Notes: generated by a model from the sequence alone, not told the origin. 64,000 bases of DNA from Agrobacterium tumefaciens (GCF_009649785.1 NZ_WJOK01000008.1:124001-188000), one strand, 5' to 3'; shown: positions 35,375 through 45,375, counted from the stretch's first letter. A program made the numbers and translations.

Positions 35375-35697
35375 CGTTCGCCTCCGCCGTGCGGCGCAGA
35401 TGCCAGCCTCAGGAACAGCCGGTCCTCACGGCGGATGAATTGCTCGCGCCGGGCGAATTCATAATTTTCCCGCCCTGCCGGGTCGGCGGCAAGTCGCGCC
35501 CGGTAGGCTTCGTACGCGGCAAGGTTTTCGATGTTATAGACGCCGTAGGCAATAGTGCTCGATCCCTCTTTCGGCGCGTAATAGCCGATCAGATCGGCGC
35601 CGCAGCGCGGTATCGCCTCACCCCAGTTGCGGGCATATTGATCGAAAGAATCGGCCTTGAAGGGGTCGATCTCGTAACGGATGAAACAGGTCAGCAT
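35371..35697 (-). CDS. NIPSNAP-family protein
   Basis: 108 residues from the ATG at 35697 (GAGGAG 7 nt upstream; an ATG at 35745 lacks one). MLTCFIRYEIDPFKADSFDQY, IPRCGADLIGYYAPKEGS and AYEAYRARLAADP are typical of NIPSNAP proteins, which share the ABM-like dimeric ferredoxin fold. No enzyme activity is established for the family. It is the first gene of the NIPSNAP-ABM pair, divergent from an ArsR-type regulator 74 bp away that is its likely controller. Confidence 0.82.
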   Translation of the reverse strand: MLTCFIRYEIDPFKADSFDQYARNWGEAIPRCGADLIGYYAPKEGSSTIAYGVYNIENLAAYEAYRARLAADPAGRENYEFARREQFIRREDRLFLRLASAPHGGGER

Positions 35698-35771
35698 CGG
35701 CAGTCTCCTCGTGTTCTGCCTTCCCTGTCTACGCCATTGCCTCACATCAATGCTTCGGCTATCATCGAACT

Positions 35772-36455
35772 ATGAAAGACGGACCCTTGATCGCAAATGT
35801 CGCCGCCCTGATCGGCGACCCCGCACGCGCCAACATATTGACGGCGCTGATGGACGGACGCGCGCTGACGGCAAGCGAGCTTGCCGAAGCCGCCGGCGTG
35901 ACACTGCAGACCGCTAGCGGGCATCTGTCAAAACTCTCCGACGCCCAATTGCTCAAAGCGGAAAAACAGGGGCGGCATCGCTATTTCCGGCTTTCCGACG
36001 CGGATGTGGCGCAGGTTCTTGAAGCGCTGATGGGACTTGCGCAGCGCACCGGGGCCGTGCGCGTGCGTACCGGACCAAAGGACACCGCGCTTCGCGAGGC
36101 GCGCATCTGTTACGATCATCTGGCCGGAGAAAGTGGCGTGGCACTGCTTTCGACTATCACCGCAAAAGGTCTCGTCACGTCAGGCGACGATCCCGCACTT
36201 ACGGATAGCGGGCGGGATTTCTTCTCAAGCTTCGGCATTGATCTTTCGCCGCTGGAAAAGGCAAGGCGCCCGGTTTGCCTGCATTGCCTGGACTGGAGCG
36301 AACGTCGTCACCACCTCGGGGGCGGGCTCGGCGCATCGCTTCTGAAAGCCATGCAGCAGCGCGACTGGCTGCGGCAAGGAAACGGGCGTGTGCTGACCTT
36401 CACCACAAAGGGTGAAAAGGCCTTTGCCAGCACCTTCGGTTGCTCGCCCGCCTGA
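35772..36455 (+). CDS. ArsR-type HTH regulator with extra C-terminal domain
   Basis: 227 residues, about twice the usual ArsR length. The winged helix lies at about 10-90 (IGDPARANILTALMDGRALTASELA, then TLQTASGHLSKLSDAQLL and GRHRYFRL). The classical metal-binding ELCVCDL motif in the recognition region is missing, so metal sensing of the SmtB kind is unlikely. The C-terminal 120 residues carry RPVCLHCLDWSERRHHLGGG, a Cys/His/Trp-rich patch that could sense a ligand or redox state. It is divergent from NIPSNAP-ABM; the shared 74-bp gap has a short TTCG...CGAA repeat at about 35753-35768. Confidence 0.82.
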   Translation: MKDGPLIANVAALIGDPARANILTALMDGRALTASELAEAAGVTLQTASGHLSKLSDAQLLKAEKQGRHRYFRLSDADVAQVLEALMGLAQRTGAVRVRTGPKDTALREARICYDHLAGESGVALLSTITAKGLVTSGDDPALTDSGRDFFSSFGIDLSPLEKARRPVCLHCLDWSERRHHLGGGLGASLLKAMQQRDWLRQGNGRVLTFTTKGEKAFASTFGCSPA

Positions 36456-36486
36456 TCCCCGCCAAAGGGGAGAAAAACCCAAGGGC

Positions 36487-37650
36487 TTATTTCAGCCAAC
36501 CAGCAATGCGCCCAACGGCCTCGGCAATATCCGACACCGAACCCGCATAGGAAATGCGCAGCGCCCTGTGGCCCTCCTCTGGATCGAAATCCATGCCGGG
36601 CGTCGCCGCAACGTCGATTTCCGCCAGCATGCGTTTGGCGAAATCCATGCTGTCATTAGAGAAGCGGCTGGTATCGACATAGGCGTAAAATGCGCCATCC
36701 ATGGGAGACGCCAGCGGCAGGCCTATTTCCGGAAGGCGCGTCATCAGGAAATCGCGGTTCGTGCGGTAGCTTTCCCGGTAGACGTCGAGTTCCTCCGCCG
36801 CCGAAAAGGCTGCGGTTGCCGCCAGCTGGGATAGTTCCGGCGGTGAAATATACAGGCTCTGAGCAAGACATTCGACCGGACGGACGAGTTTTTCCGGCAG
36901 GACCATCCAGCCGATGCGCCAGCCGGTCATGCAATAATATTTCGAGAAGGAATTGATGACGACGGCATTGTCGGTGAGTTCGAGCGCGCTCGTTTCCTCG
37001 CCGACGAAAGTCAGGCCGTGGTATATCTCGTCGGAAATGAAGGCGATATCCCGGCTTTCACAATAGTTTGCCAGCCGTTTCAGCGCTTCGCGACCGGTGA
37101 CCGTGCCGGTTGGGTTGGCCGGGCTTGCCAGGAGCACGCCCTTCAACTTGCAGCCCGCCCTGGTTTCAGCCCGCTCGAGGCTGGCAGGCGTCAGAGTATA
37201 GCCGGTTTCCGCTGTTACCGGCACTTCCACGACATTGAGGCCAAGAGCTTTCAAGATATTGCGATAGGCGGGATAACCGGGCCTTGCGATCGCGACATGA
37301 TCACCGGCATCGAAAAGGCTGAGGAAGGCGAGGTTGAAAGCGGCAGAAGACCCGGTGGTGACGGCAATGCGCGCCGGATCGACGATAACCTGGTGGCGCA
37401 GCCGGTAGTGGCCGGCAATCGCTTCGCGCAGTTCACGCAGGCCCAGCGCATCGGTATAGCCGATCCGCCCATGCTTCAGCGCCTCCTGCGCGGCCGCCAG
37501 AGAGGCTTTCGGTGCGGGATGGGAAGGCTGCCCGACAGCCATGGAAATGACGGGGCGTCCCGCCTGCCGTCGCCGGTTCGCCTCCGCCAGAATATCCATG
37601 GCGTGAAAGGGTTCGACTGCGCTCCGCTTCGACATCGTTATCAAGGGCAT
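36487..37650 (-). CDS. Pyridoxal-phosphate aminotransferase, class I/II
   Basis: 387 residues, fold type I. The Schiff-base lysine is in NSFSKYYCMTGWRIGW. ASPANPTGTVT, ISDEIYHGLTF and RISYAG with the carboxylate-binding Arg are in the expected positions. GGAAAGAG precedes the ATG at 37650. The donor and acceptor cannot be told from sequence; the best comparison is with aspartate/aromatic-type aminotransferases. It is single and divergent from the DsbA-like gene. Confidence 0.9.
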   Translation of the reverse strand: MPLITMSKRSAVEPFHAMDILAEANRRRQAGRPVISMAVGQPSHPAPKASLAAAQEALKHGRIGYTDALGLRELREAIAGHYRLRHQVIVDPARIAVTTGSSAAFNLAFLSLFDAGDHVAIARPGYPAYRNILKALGLNVVEVPVTAETGYTLTPASLERAETRAGCKLKGVLLASPANPTGTVTGREALKRLANYCESRDIAFISDEIYHGLTFVGEETSALELTDNAVVINSFSKYYCMTGWRIGWMVLPEKLVRPVECLAQSLYISPPELSQLAATAAFSAAEELDVYRESYRTNRDFLMTRLPEIGLPLASPMDGAFYAYVDTSRFSNDSMDFAKRMLAEIDVAATPGMDFDPEEGHRALRISYAGSVSDIAEAVGRIAGWLK

Positions 37651-37815
37651 GCTCTTTCCTGAACCGTATTTCAGAGACTTGCCCCAGAATCACACGCTTC
37701 ACAATCGTGCGACCATAATGCGGACAACTATTTTTGGCGTATGGCATTTGGCTTAAAGTAAGGTAATTGCATCATAACATTCATGAGGCATTGGCCGCAC
37801 AGTATGAGGACCGAT

Positions 37816-38583
37816 ATGGCGCATCTTCTCCGTTCAACCCTTCTCGCCAGCGTAACGGCCCTTTCCATGGCTTTCGCTTCTCTGCCCGCCCATGCCCTCG
37901 ATGACAAGCAGAAGAAGGAATTGGGTGAGTTCATCAAGCAATATCTGATCGAGAACCCCGAGATCATGCTTGAAGTTCAGGACGCGCTTGAACGCAAGCA
38001 ATATGCGACCCGCAACGCCAAGGCGGCGGAAGCCGTGGCCGACAACCAGAAGACCATCTTCGAATCGAAATACGATCTGGCGCTCGGCAATCCGGACGGC
38101 GACGTCACGCTGGTCGAGTTCTTCGATTACAATTGCGGTTATTGCAAACGCGCCATGGGCGACATGGACAATATTCTGAAGACGGACAAGAAAGTACGCG
38201 TCGTGCTCAAGGAATTCCCGATCCTCGGGCCGGAATCGGTCGCAGCGCATCGGGTCTCCAACGCCGTCAAGCTGCTTGCACCTGCCAAATATCCCGAATT
38301 CCAGCGCGCCTTGCTGGGCGGCCGCGGACGGGCGAATGAAGACAGCGCCATGGAAGTCGCGACGTCGCTCGGTCTCAAGGAGGCCGATATCCGCAAATCG
38401 ATGGCAGAAAACCCCAACGACGCGCAGGTGCAGGAAACCTACAAGCTCGCCAACAGCCTCGGCATAACAGGAACACCGTCCTATATCGTCGGCAACGAGG
38501 CCGTTTTCGGCGCTGTTGGTGCGGACCCGTTGAAGGAAAAAATCGCCAATATGCGCAGCTGCGGAAAAGCCACCTGCTCCTGA
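37816..38583 (+). CDS. DsbA-like periplasmic thiol:disulfide oxidoreductase
   Basis: 255 residues from the ATG at 37816 (GAGG 7 nt upstream). A signal peptide (LLRSTLLASVTALSMAFASLPAHA) is followed by a charged helical segment (about 30-80) and then the thioredoxin fold with CGYC in FFDYNCGYCKRAM. The cis-Pro loop is GTPSYIVG. The helical N-terminal extension is typical of ScsC/BcfH-like, oligomerising DsbA relatives (DsbA/ComM-like in alphaproteobacteria). A Cys pair near the C-terminus (MRSCGKATCS) is an extra feature. Confidence 0.88.
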   Translation: MAHLLRSTLLASVTALSMAFASLPAHALDDKQKKELGEFIKQYLIENPEIMLEVQDALERKQYATRNAKAAEAVADNQKTIFESKYDLALGNPDGDVTLVEFFDYNCGYCKRAMGDMDNILKTDKKVRVVLKEFPILGPESVAAHRVSNAVKLLAPAKYPEFQRALLGGRGRANEDSAMEVATSLGLKEADIRKSMAENPNDAQVQETYKLANSLGITGTPSYIVGNEAVFGAVGADPLKEKIANMRSCGKATCS

Positions 38584-38707
38584 TTCCGCAAAAAGCCGCT
38601 GCATTCCCTGTGGATGCCGGGCCTGCCGGCTGTTTACGGCTTTCGGGGGCTTTTCCTTGAAGGCTGCGCAGTCTATAGGTGTCGCTGATTTTCTTATGGA
38701 AACACGA

Positions 38708-39145
38708 ATGGGCAACATCATCATCGTCATCAACGGCCCCAATCTCAACATGCTGGGAAAAAGGGAACCGGGTATCTATGGTGGCAAGACGCTGAAAGAC
38801 ATCGAGAATGATTGTCTCGCTGCTGGTGCAGATCTCGGGTTCGCTGTGGAATTCCGCCAGTCCAACCACGAAGGCGTGCTCGTGGACTGGTTGCATGAGG
38901 CGGGAGAGAGAGCGGCAGGTGTCGTCATCAATCCCGGCGCCTACAGCCACACCTCGATCGCGCTGCATGACGCCATTCGTGCGATTTCCACGCCCGTCGT
39001 GGAAGTGCATATTTCCAACATCCACGCGCGGGAAGAGTTCCGTCACAAATCGATGGTATCGCCCGCCGCGAAGGGCATGGTCTGCGGTTTCGGACCATAT
39101 GGCTACATCATGGCGCTTCACGCGCTGAAGAACATCACGGCATAA
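38708..39145 (+). CDS. aroQ: 3-dehydroquinate dehydratase, type II
   Basis: 145 residues. It dehydrates 3-dehydroquinate to 3-dehydroshikimate in aromatic amino-acid synthesis. [19 protein letters not shown] contains the flexible lid with the catalytic Arg and Tyr; [18 protein letters not shown] and [15 protein letters not shown], with the catalytic His, follow in order. The ATG at 38696 four codons upstream is possible. It starts the group aroQ-accB-accC-aat, 25 nt before accB. The aroQ-accBC arrangement is common in proteobacteria. Confidence 0.94.
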   Translation: MGNIIIVINGPNLNMLGKREPGIYGGKTLKDIENDCLAAGADLGFAVEFRQSNHEGVLVDWLHEAGERAAGVVINPGAYSHTSIALHDAIRAISTPVVEVHISNIHAREEFRHKSMVSPAAKGMVCGFGPYGYIMALHALKNITA

Positions 39146-39170
39146 AAAGAAACAAAGAATAGGGTTTGTC

Positions 39171-39656
39171 ATGTCTGAAAAGAAACAGGGTATCGACAAG
39201 GAACTGATCCGCGAGCTCGCGAATATCCTCAACGATACCGACCTTTCGGAAATCGAAGTGGAGCAGGAAGACCTGCGCATCCGCGTTTCCCGCGCCGCTC
39301 CGCCCACCACGGTATATGCCGCAGCGCCCACCGGTTACGCAGCACCGGCACCAGCCCCTGCAGCGGCGGCAGTTGCCGCTCCGGCAGCACCTGCGGTCGC
39401 CGCAGCACCTGCCCGCAACCCGGCCAATACCGTTACCTCGCCAATGGTCGGCACGGTTTACCTGTCGCCTGCTCCGGGCGCACGTCCGTTCGTCGAAGTG
39501 GGCGCGACCGTCAAGGAAGGCCAGACCATCCTCATCGTCGAAGCCATGAAGACCATGAACCAGATCCCGGCTCCGAAGTCCGGCAAGGTCGTGGAAATCG
39601 TCGTCAACGACTCACAGCCCGTGGAGTATGGTGAAGCTCTCGTGGTCATCGAATAA
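39171..39656 (+). CDS. accB: Biotin carboxyl carrier protein of acetyl-CoA carboxylase
   Basis: 161 residues. An N-terminal helix ([23 protein letters not shown]) is joined by an Ala/Pro-rich linker (about 45-85) to the biotinyl domain. The biotin lysine is in [10 protein letters not shown], the thumb region in [16 protein letters not shown]. It carries the carboxyl group between AccC and the carboxyltransferase. It lies 25 nt after aroQ and 12 nt before accC. Confidence 0.96.
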   Translation: MSEKKQGIDKELIRELANILNDTDLSEIEVEQEDLRIRVSRAAPPTTVYAAAPTGYAAPAPAPAAAAVAAPAAPAVAAAPARNPANTVTSPMVGTVYLSPAPGARPFVEVGATVKEGQTILIVEAMKTMNQIPAPKSGKVVEIVVNDSQPVEYGEALVVIE

Positions 39657-39668
39657 AGGCGGTTCAGC

Positions 39669-41015
39669 ATGGTTTCGAAGATCCTCATAGCCAACCGCGG
39701 CGAGATTGCGCTGCGCGTCCTGCGCGCTGCCAAGGAGCTTGGCATTCCGACAGTCGCCGTGCATTCCACCGCAGACGCGGACGCCATGCATGTGCGCCTT
39801 GCCGACGAAAGTGTGTGCATCGGCCCGCCGCCTTCGCGTGACAGCTACCTCAACATCCACCAGATCGTTGCGGCCTGCGAAATCACCGGTGCGGACGCCG
39901 TTCACCCCGGTTACGGCTTCCTGTCGGAAAACGCCAAGTTCGCCGATATCCTCGACGCGCACGGCATTACCTTCATCGGACCGACCGCAGAGCATATCCG
40001 CCTCATGGGCGACAAGATCACCGCCAAGCAGACGGCGCAGGAACTCGGTATTCCCGTGGTTCCCGGCTCCGACGGCGAAGTGAAGCCCGAGAATGCGCTC
40101 GAAATCGCCCGGACGATCGGCTTCCCGGTCCTGATCAAGGCGACGGCAGGCGGCGGCGGTCGCGGCATGAAGGTGGCGAAGACGGAAGCGGATCTCGACG
40201 AGGCGGTCTCGACGGCCCGCTCCGAAGCGGCAGCTGCCTTCGGCAACGACGCCGTTTATATGGAAAAATACCTCGGCAAGCCGCGCCATATCGAAGTGCA
40301 GGTTTTCGGCGACGGCGAAGGCAACGCCATTCATCTTGGCGAACGCGACTGCTCGCTGCAGCGCCGTCACCAGAAGGTGCTGGAAGAGGCGAACTCCCCG
40401 GCCCTCACCGTTGAACAGCGCATGAAGATCGGCGAAATTTGTGCAAGCGCCATGCGCAAGCTGAAATATCGCGGTGCCGGCACCATCGAGTTCCTTTACG
40501 AAAACGGCGAGTTCTATTTCATTGAAATGAACACGCGTCTTCAGGTGGAACATCCAGTCACGGAAGCGATCACCGGCATGGACCTCGTGCAGGAACAGAT
40601 CAGGGTTGCTTCGGGACAGGGCCTGTCGGTCACGCAGGCGGATATCGAATTCCATGGCCATGCCATCGAATGCCGTATCAATGCCGAGGACCCGCGCACA
40701 TTCGTTCCCTCCCCCGGCACGTTGACCTATTTCCATACGCCGGGCGGCCTTGGCGTGCGCGTCGATTCGGGTGCCTATCAGGGCTACAAGATCCCGCCTT
40801 ATTACGACAGCATGATCGGCAAGCTTATCGTTCACGGTCGCGACCGTGACGAATGCATCCGCCGTCTACGCCGGGCACTGGACGAGTTCGTCGTCGACGG
40901 CATCAAGACCACGCTCCCGCTTTTCCAGGATCTTCTTCAGAACGAAGATATCCTCAGCGGCAATTACGACATTCACTGGCTGGAAAAATACCTGGCCGGT
41001 GATGCGTCTCACTAA
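39669..41015 (+). CDS. accC: Biotin carboxylase subunit of acetyl-CoA carboxylase
   Basis: 448 residues, full length. The ATP-grasp enzyme uses ATP and bicarbonate to carboxylate biotin on Acc[15 protein letters not shown] opens the N-domain; [14 protein letters not shown] is the glycine-rich ATP lid; [21 protein letters not shown] and [16 protein letters not shown] hold metal- and bicarbonate-binding residues. It is 12 nt after accB and 5 nt before aat. Confidence 0.97.
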   Translation: MVSKILIANRGEIALRVLRAAKELGIPTVAVHSTADADAMHVRLADESVCIGPPPSRDSYLNIHQIVAACEITGADAVHPGYGFLSENAKFADILDAHGITFIGPTAEHIRLMGDKITAKQTAQELGIPVVPGSDGEVKPENALEIARTIGFPVLIKATAGGGGRGMKVAKTEADLDEAVSTARSEAAAAFGNDAVYMEKYLGKPRHIEVQVFGDGEGNAIHLGERDCSLQRRHQKVLEEANSPALTVEQRMKIGEICASAMRKLKYRGAGTIEFLYENGEFYFIEMNTRLQVEHPVTEAITGMDLVQEQIRVASGQGLSVTQADIEFHGHAIECRINAEDPRTFVPSPGTLTYFHTPGGLGVRVDSGAYQGYKIPPYYDSMIGKLIVHGRDRDECIRRLRRALDEFVVDGIKTTLPLFQDLLQNEDILSGNYDIHWLEKYLAGDASH

Positions 41016-41020
41016 GAGAT

Positions 41021-41635
41021 ATGGTTGGGCGGCGCAGCAAAAATAACGGCATAACCGTCGATATATTGCTGCGCGCCTATTCCGCCGGCCTGTTCCCGAT
41101 GGCCGATTCGGCTGATGATCCCGAGCTTTTCTGGGTCGAGCCGGAAATACGCGGAATCATTCCGCTCAACGATTTCCACATTTCCAAAAGCCTCGCCAAG
41201 GCGATGCGCAAGAAGCCGTTCGAGATACGCTTCAATACCGCTTTCGAAGCGGTGATGGCAGGATGTGCGGCTGAAGCGCCGGACAGGCCGAGCACCTGGA
41301 TCAACGCCACAATTCGCAAACTCTACACCGAACTGCACCAGATCGGCCATGCCCATAGTGTCGAGGCGTGGGATGGCAAGGAACTTGTCGGCGGACTTTA
41401 CGGCGTATCGCTTGGGGCCGCATTCTTCGGCGAGAGCATGTTTTCCCGCCGCACCAACGCCTCGAAAATTTGCCTCGTGCATCTGGTGGAGCGGCTGAGA
41501 GCAAGCGGTTTCGTGTTGCTCGACACTCAATTCACCACCGAGCATCTGAAGACATTCGGCGCGATCGACGTGCCGAAGCAGCAATACGCGAAAATGCTCG
41601 ATCAGGCCGTCAACCAGCCAGACCTGCAATTCTAA
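41021..41635 (+). CDS. aat: Leucyl/phenylalanyl-tRNA-protein transferase
   Basis: 204 residues. It adds Leu or Phe to proteins beginning with Arg or Lys, making N-degrons for ClpS-ClpAP. [36 protein letters not shown] is the N-terminal signature. [32 protein letters not shown] is the family core, and [16 protein letters not shown] closes it. It is 5 nt after accC, so probably in the same operon. ClpS and ClpA are at the left end of the window. Confidence 0.95.
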   Translation: MVGRRSKNNGITVDILLRAYSAGLFPMADSADDPELFWVEPEIRGIIPLNDFHISKSLAKAMRKKPFEIRFNTAFEAVMAGCAAEAPDRPSTWINATIRKLYTELHQIGHAHSVEAWDGKELVGGLYGVSLGAAFFGESMFSRRTNASKICLVHLVERLRASGFVLLDTQFTTEHLKTFGAIDVPKQQYAKMLDQAVNQPDLQF

Positions 41636-41651
41636 AAATCATAACGTAACG

Positions 41652-42089
41652 TTATTTGCTTGCCGTTGAGGGAGCGGGAACTTCGGAGTCCTGCTTGCAG
41701 CCCGTCAGCCATACGTCGTAGATCGGGTGCTCGACGGCATTGAGGCCGGGGCTGTCGGCGAACATCCAGCCAGTGAAAATCCGCTTTATCTTGCGGTCGA
41801 GAGTGATTTCATCCACCTCGATGAAAGCATCGATCTTCTGGGCTTCCGTCTGGTCGCGCGAGTAACAGACCTTAGGCGTCACCTGGAGCGCGCCGAACTG
41901 AACCGTTTCGTCGATATAGACATCGAAAGACGTAATGCGGCCGGTGATCTTGTCGATGCCGGAAAACACTGCCACGCGGTTTTCAAGACGGGCGGCGGAG
42001 ACGGGCGATACGAGGATGACAGCAGAGACCGCTGCAAACAGCGAGACTGTCAGCGCACGCAAAGAACGATCCCGCGTGAATATCCTCAT
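41652..42089 (-). CDS. DUF2155-family secreted protein
   Basis: 145 residues from the ATG at 42089 (GGAGA 8 nt upstream). A signal peptide (LRALTVSLFAAVSAVILVSP) precedes the DUF2155 core: AVFSGIDKITGRITSFDVYI, FGALQVTPKVCYSR, AFIEVDE and IFTGWMFADSPGLNAVEHPIYDVWLTGC. The two conserved cysteines could pair. Function is unknown. It follows the NDUFA12-like gene on the same strand; this pairing next to aat or accBC is common in Rhizobiales. Confidence 0.85.
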   Translation of the reverse strand: MRIFTRDRSLRALTVSLFAAVSAVILVSPVSAARLENRVAVFSGIDKITGRITSFDVYIDETVQFGALQVTPKVCYSRDQTEAQKIDAFIEVDEITLDRKIKRIFTGWMFADSPGLNAVEHPIYDVWLTGCKQDSEVPAPSTASK

Positions 42090-42234
42090 ACGATATGTCT
42101 CCAAAAAATTGCCTGTGTCGGGACGACTACCGGATCAACGCGTAAGGGCGGAATGTGGCAAAAACCGGTGAGGTCGGGTGCCAAGCGCGGCGTTTTGCAC
42201 AACACCGCGCATCGCAATGCTCATTTTGCTCTGC

Positions 42235-42633
42235 TCAGTTGCCGGGGGTCCAGGCGTCGTAGTCGCCGGTTACGCGTGGACGCTCGCCTGCGACCGCCAG
42301 CGATCCCTGTGGGCGATAGGCCTTGGATGTGCCGGTAAGGTTGGCCTGATGCGCCTTCTGCCATTCCCGCGGAACATATGTTTCCTGGCTCGGCGGCACG
42401 TCGGTGCGGTAGTGCATCCAGCCATGCCAGCCGGGCGGAATGGCCGAAGCTTCGGCATAACCGTTATAGATCACCCAACGGCGCGGCATACCCCAGGAGG
42501 TGGTGCCGCCTTCGTAATAGGTGTTGCCCAACTCGTCCTGTCCGACCTTCTTGCCGAAACGCCAGGTGTGAAACCGCGTTCCGATCGTCTGGCCATTCCA
42601 CCAGGTGAAGATTTGCGTCAGGAGAGTCTTCAT
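42235..42633 (-). CDS. NDUFA12-like accessory subunit of NADH:ubiquinone oxidoreductase
   Basis: 132 residues from the ATG at 42633 (GAGGAACG upstream). The motif GTRFHTWRFGKKVGQDELGNTYYE, the PRRWVIYNG box and PPGWHGWMHY match the mitochondrial B17.2/NDUFA12 family, one of the few accessory complex I subunits shared with alphaproteobacteria. It likely sits on the peripheral arm of complex I. The nuo operon is not in the window. The next gene downstream is DUF2155, after 145 bp. Confidence 0.92.
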   Translation of the reverse strand: MKTLLTQIFTWWNGQTIGTRFHTWRFGKKVGQDELGNTYYEGGTTSWGMPRRWVIYNGYAEASAIPPGWHGWMHYRTDVPPSQETYVPREWQKAHQANLTGTSKAYRPQGSLAVAGERPRVTGDYDAWTPGN

Positions 42634-42742
42634 TATGCGTTCCTCGGGCTTGAATGCGCCGCAGCGATTTTCCGTGCACGGCACAAGACAAGCTTATGCC
42701 GCCCCTCACGGCGATTGTCCAGTATTTCCCGATATATCCGCG

Positions 42743-43216
42743 CTATTTCAGCTTCATCCTGAAACCGAAATGCCGCTTCTCGAAACCCAGCCGCTCGTAA
42801 AAGCGATGGGCATCGAGCCTCGCCACGTTGGAGGTGAGCTGCACGGCTTTCATGCCCCTGGCGCGCGCTTCATCAAGGCAATAGTTGATCATGACCGCAC
42901 CTATGCCACGGCCGCGCATGTCGGGCCGCGTCTGCACCGCTTCAATCACCATGGATTTGGCGCCGCGCCCGATAAGCTTGGTCAGGATGGCCGTCTGGAA
43001 AGTGCCGACGATCTCGCCGTCCAGTTCCGCCACGTAAAGCGTCTCGGTGGGTGACGCCTCGATGTCGCGGAAGGCCGCGAGATAGTCCGGCAGCGCCGAT
43101 TCGTCGGCCGTATCGCCGTGGCCTCCGATTTCGTCAGCGGCATAGATGGCCGCGAGTGCGGGAACATCCTCTTGCCGTGCCGCGCGGATTACCAGCGTAT
43201 CTAATGTCGCATTCAT
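42743..43216 (-). CDS. GNAT-family N-acetyltransferase
   Basis: 157 residues. VIRAARQEDVPALAAIY opens the fold, LYVAELDGEIVGTFQTA is strand 4, and VIEAVQTRPDMRGRGIGAVMINY is motif A that binds acetyl-CoA. ARLDAHRFYERLGFEKRHFGFRMKL closes it. The substrate is unknown. Its start overlaps the stop of the upstream GNAT gene by 4 nt, so two unrelated-looking acetyltransferases are translationally coupled. Confidence 0.9.
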   Translation of the reverse strand: MNATLDTLVIRAARQEDVPALAAIYAADEIGGHGDTADESALPDYLAAFRDIEASPTETLYVAELDGEIVGTFQTAILTKLIGRGAKSMVIEAVQTRPDMRGRGIGAVMINYCLDEARARGMKAVQLTSNVARLDAHRFYERLGFEKRHFGFRMKLK

Positions 43217-43710
43217 CGTTTCAGGCTCTTTTCCATGACGATACCGGGAAAACCATCGATACCCGCCATGCGCTCGATTCGGTCAACCTCGGTAAATCCG
43301 ACGCCTTCATAAAAGGCTATTGCGACAGTATTTTTGGGCTCCACTTCCAGACGCATGATTTCCGCATCCGGAAAGCAGGTTTCAAGCTCGGCGAAGAGAT
43401 CGCGGCCGACGCCCTGACGCTGGAATTCAGGTGCAACATAAAGCTGGTGCAACAGGGCTGTCTTGCTCATCTTCGCAGACATGGAAGCATAAGCCATACC
43501 GCCGATCTGCCGGCCATTATCGGCCACCAGAAATTCGCCGCCCTTTTTCTCGATGCGGTCCTTCATGGCCTGTGGCGAATGCCATGCGGCAATCAGCTCC
43601 TTCACCTTGTCTGCGCCGTAGATCGCGTCGTAGGTCGCATGCCAGGTGGTAGCCAGAAGCGCCCGGACCGGCTCGATATCGCGCTGGCTTGCCGTGCGTA
43701 TGAAAAACAT
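43213..43710 (-). CDS. GNAT-family N-acetyltransferase
   Basis: 165 residues from the ATG at 43710 (GGAG 9 nt upstream; an ATG at 43758 would run through a hairpin element). FIRTASQRDIEPVRALLATTWHATYD, LLHQLYVAPEFQRQGVGRDLF (acetyl-CoA loop) and NTVAIAFYEGVGFTEVDR are the typical motifs. The substrate is unknown. It is the first gene of a two-GNAT operon with the gene ending at 42743. Confidence 0.9.
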   Translation of the reverse strand: MFFIRTASQRDIEPVRALLATTWHATYDAIYGADKVKELIAAWHSPQAMKDRIEKKGGEFLVADNGRQIGGMAYASMSAKMSKTALLHQLYVAPEFQRQGVGRDLFAELETCFPDAEIMRLEVEPKNTVAIAFYEGVGFTEVDRIERMAGIDGFPGIVMEKSLKR

Positions 43711-43736
43711 GATGTTTGCTCCGTCTCGAAACAGAA

Positions 43737-43814
43737 ATGCCGGGCGTGATCCCGGCATAAATCAATGTCAGTACCAGTGCTCGACGTCATCCTCGGGCTT
43801 ATGCCGAGAATGAC
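43737..43814. repeat. REP-like double hairpin element
   Basis: Two inverted repeats sit side by side: ATGCCGGG (43737-43744) / CCCGGCAT (43751-43758), perfect, and GTCATCCTCGG (43786-43796) / CCGAGAATGAC (43804-43814), one mismatch. CGTCATCCTCGGGCTT-type hairpins recur as extragenic palindromes in Rhizobiaceae. It lies between gatB and the GNAT operon and may also end the gatB transcript. Confidence 0.55.
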
Positions 43815-43869
43815 GGATGAGAACTTGCTACTTCAATGCCATTGTACCGGCACGGGAAGCAGCGTCCGC

Positions 43870-45375
43870 TTACTCGTCCTCGATGCCGAGCTTGGCCTTC
43901 ACCAGCGCCTGCACGGCCTGCGGGTTGGCCTTGCCGCCCGTCGCCTTCATGACCTGGCCGACGAACCAACCGGCAAGCGCCGGCTTCGCCTTCACCTTCT
44001 CGACCTGATCTGGGTTGGCGGCGATGATCTCGTCCACGGCCTTTTCGATGGCGCCGGTATCCGTCACCTGCTTCATGCCGCGCGTCTCGACGATTTCGGC
44101 CGGGTTGCCACCCTCGTTCCAGACGATTTCGAACACATCCTTGGCGATCTTGCCCGAAATGGTCTCGGACTTGATGAGATCGATAATGCCGCCCAGCTGG
44201 TCGGGAGAAACCGGCGTCGTCTCGATGTCCTTGCCTGACTTGTTCAGCGCACCGAGAAGATCGTTGATGATCCAGTTGGCGGCGGCCTTAGGGTCGCGGC
44301 CGGCAGCAACAGACTCGTAGTAATCGGCGATCGCCTTTTCCGAAACGAGGATCGAGGCGTCGTAGACCGACAGGCCAAGATCGGCGACGAAACGGGCCTT
44401 CTTGTCATCAGGCAGTTCCGGCAGATCGACCTTCAGCGCATCGACGAAAGCATCGTCGAATTCGAGCGGCAGCAGGTCCGGATCAGGGAAATAGCGATAG
44501 TCATGCGCGTCTTCCTTGGAGCGCATGGAACGCGTCTCACCCTTGCCGGGATCGAACAGGCGAGTTTCCTGATCGATGACACCGCCGTCTTCGAGAATGG
44601 CGATCTGGCGGCGCGCCTCATATTCGATGGCCTGGCCGACGAAGCGGATGGAGTTGACGTTCTTGATCTCGCAGCGCGTGCCGAAACCTTCGCCGGGACG
44701 GCGCACGGAGACGTTGACGTCGGCGCGCATTGAGCCTTCGTCCATGTTGCCGTCGCAGGTGCCGAGATAACGCACGATGGACCGCAGCTTGGTGAGATAG
44801 GCCTTTGCCTCATCCGACGAGCGCATGTCGGGCTTGGAGACGATTTCCATCAGCGCCACGCCCGAACGGTTCAGGTCCACGAAGGACATGGTCGGGTGCT
44901 GGTCGTGCATGGACTTGCCGGCGTCCTGCTCCAGATGCAGGCGCTCGATGCCGATCTCGATGTCCTCGAAATTGCCCTGACGATCCGGACCGAGTGAAAT
45001 CGTGATGATGCCCTCGCCGACGATCGGGTCCTTGAACTGCGAAATCTGGTAGCCCTGCGGCAAATCCGGATAGAAATAGTTCTTGCGGTCGAAGATCGAA
45101 CGGTTGTTGATCTTGGCCTTCAGGCCGAGACCGGTGCGCACCGCCTGCTTGACGCATTCCTCGTTGATGACGGGAAGCATGCCGGGCATGGCGGCGTCCA
45201 CCAGCGACACGTTGGAGTTCGGCGCATTGCCGAAAGTGGTCGAAGCGCCGGAAAACAGCTTGGAATTGGAGAGAACCTGCGCATGCACCTCCAGGCCGAT
45301 CACGATTTCCCAATCGCCGGTGGCGCCGGGAATGAAGCGTTTCGGGTCGGGGGTGCGCACGTCTACAAGGGTCAT
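43870..45375 (-). CDS. gatB: Asp/Glu-tRNA amidotransferase subunit B
   Basis: 501 residues from the ATG at 45375; the open frame upstream to 45444 is unlikely to be translated. GatB phosphorylates mischarged Glu-tRNA(Gln) or Asp-tRNA(Asn) within Gat[26 protein letters not shown] is the N-terminal signature, with [29 protein letters not shown] and MEGSM-like [14 protein letters not shown]. The C-terminal YqeY-like tail domain binds tRNA ([19 protein letters not shown] onward). gatC and gatA are 1.6-4.9 kb away on the same strand but not adjacent. Confidence 0.96.
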   Translation of the reverse strand: MTLVDVRTPDPKRFIPGATGDWEIVIGLEVHAQVLSNSKLFSGASTTFGNAPNSNVSLVDAAMPGMLPVINEECVKQAVRTGLGLKAKINNRSIFDRKNYFYPDLPQGYQISQFKDPIVGEGIITISLGPDRQGNFEDIEIGIERLHLEQDAGKSMHDQHPTMSFVDLNRSGVALMEIVSKPDMRSSDEAKAYLTKLRSIVRYLGTCDGNMDEGSMRADVNVSVRRPGEGFGTRCEIKNVNSIRFVGQAIEYEARRQIAILEDGGVIDQETRLFDPGKGETRSMRSKEDAHDYRYFPDPDLLPLEFDDAFVDALKVDLPELPDDKKARFVADLGLSVYDASILVSEKAIADYYESVAAGRDPKAAANWIINDLLGALNKSGKDIETTPVSPDQLGGIIDLIKSETISGKIAKDVFEIVWNEGGNPAEIVETRGMKQVTDTGAIEKAVDEIIAANPDQVEKVKAKPALAGWFVGQVMKATGGKANPQAVQALVKAKLGIEDE

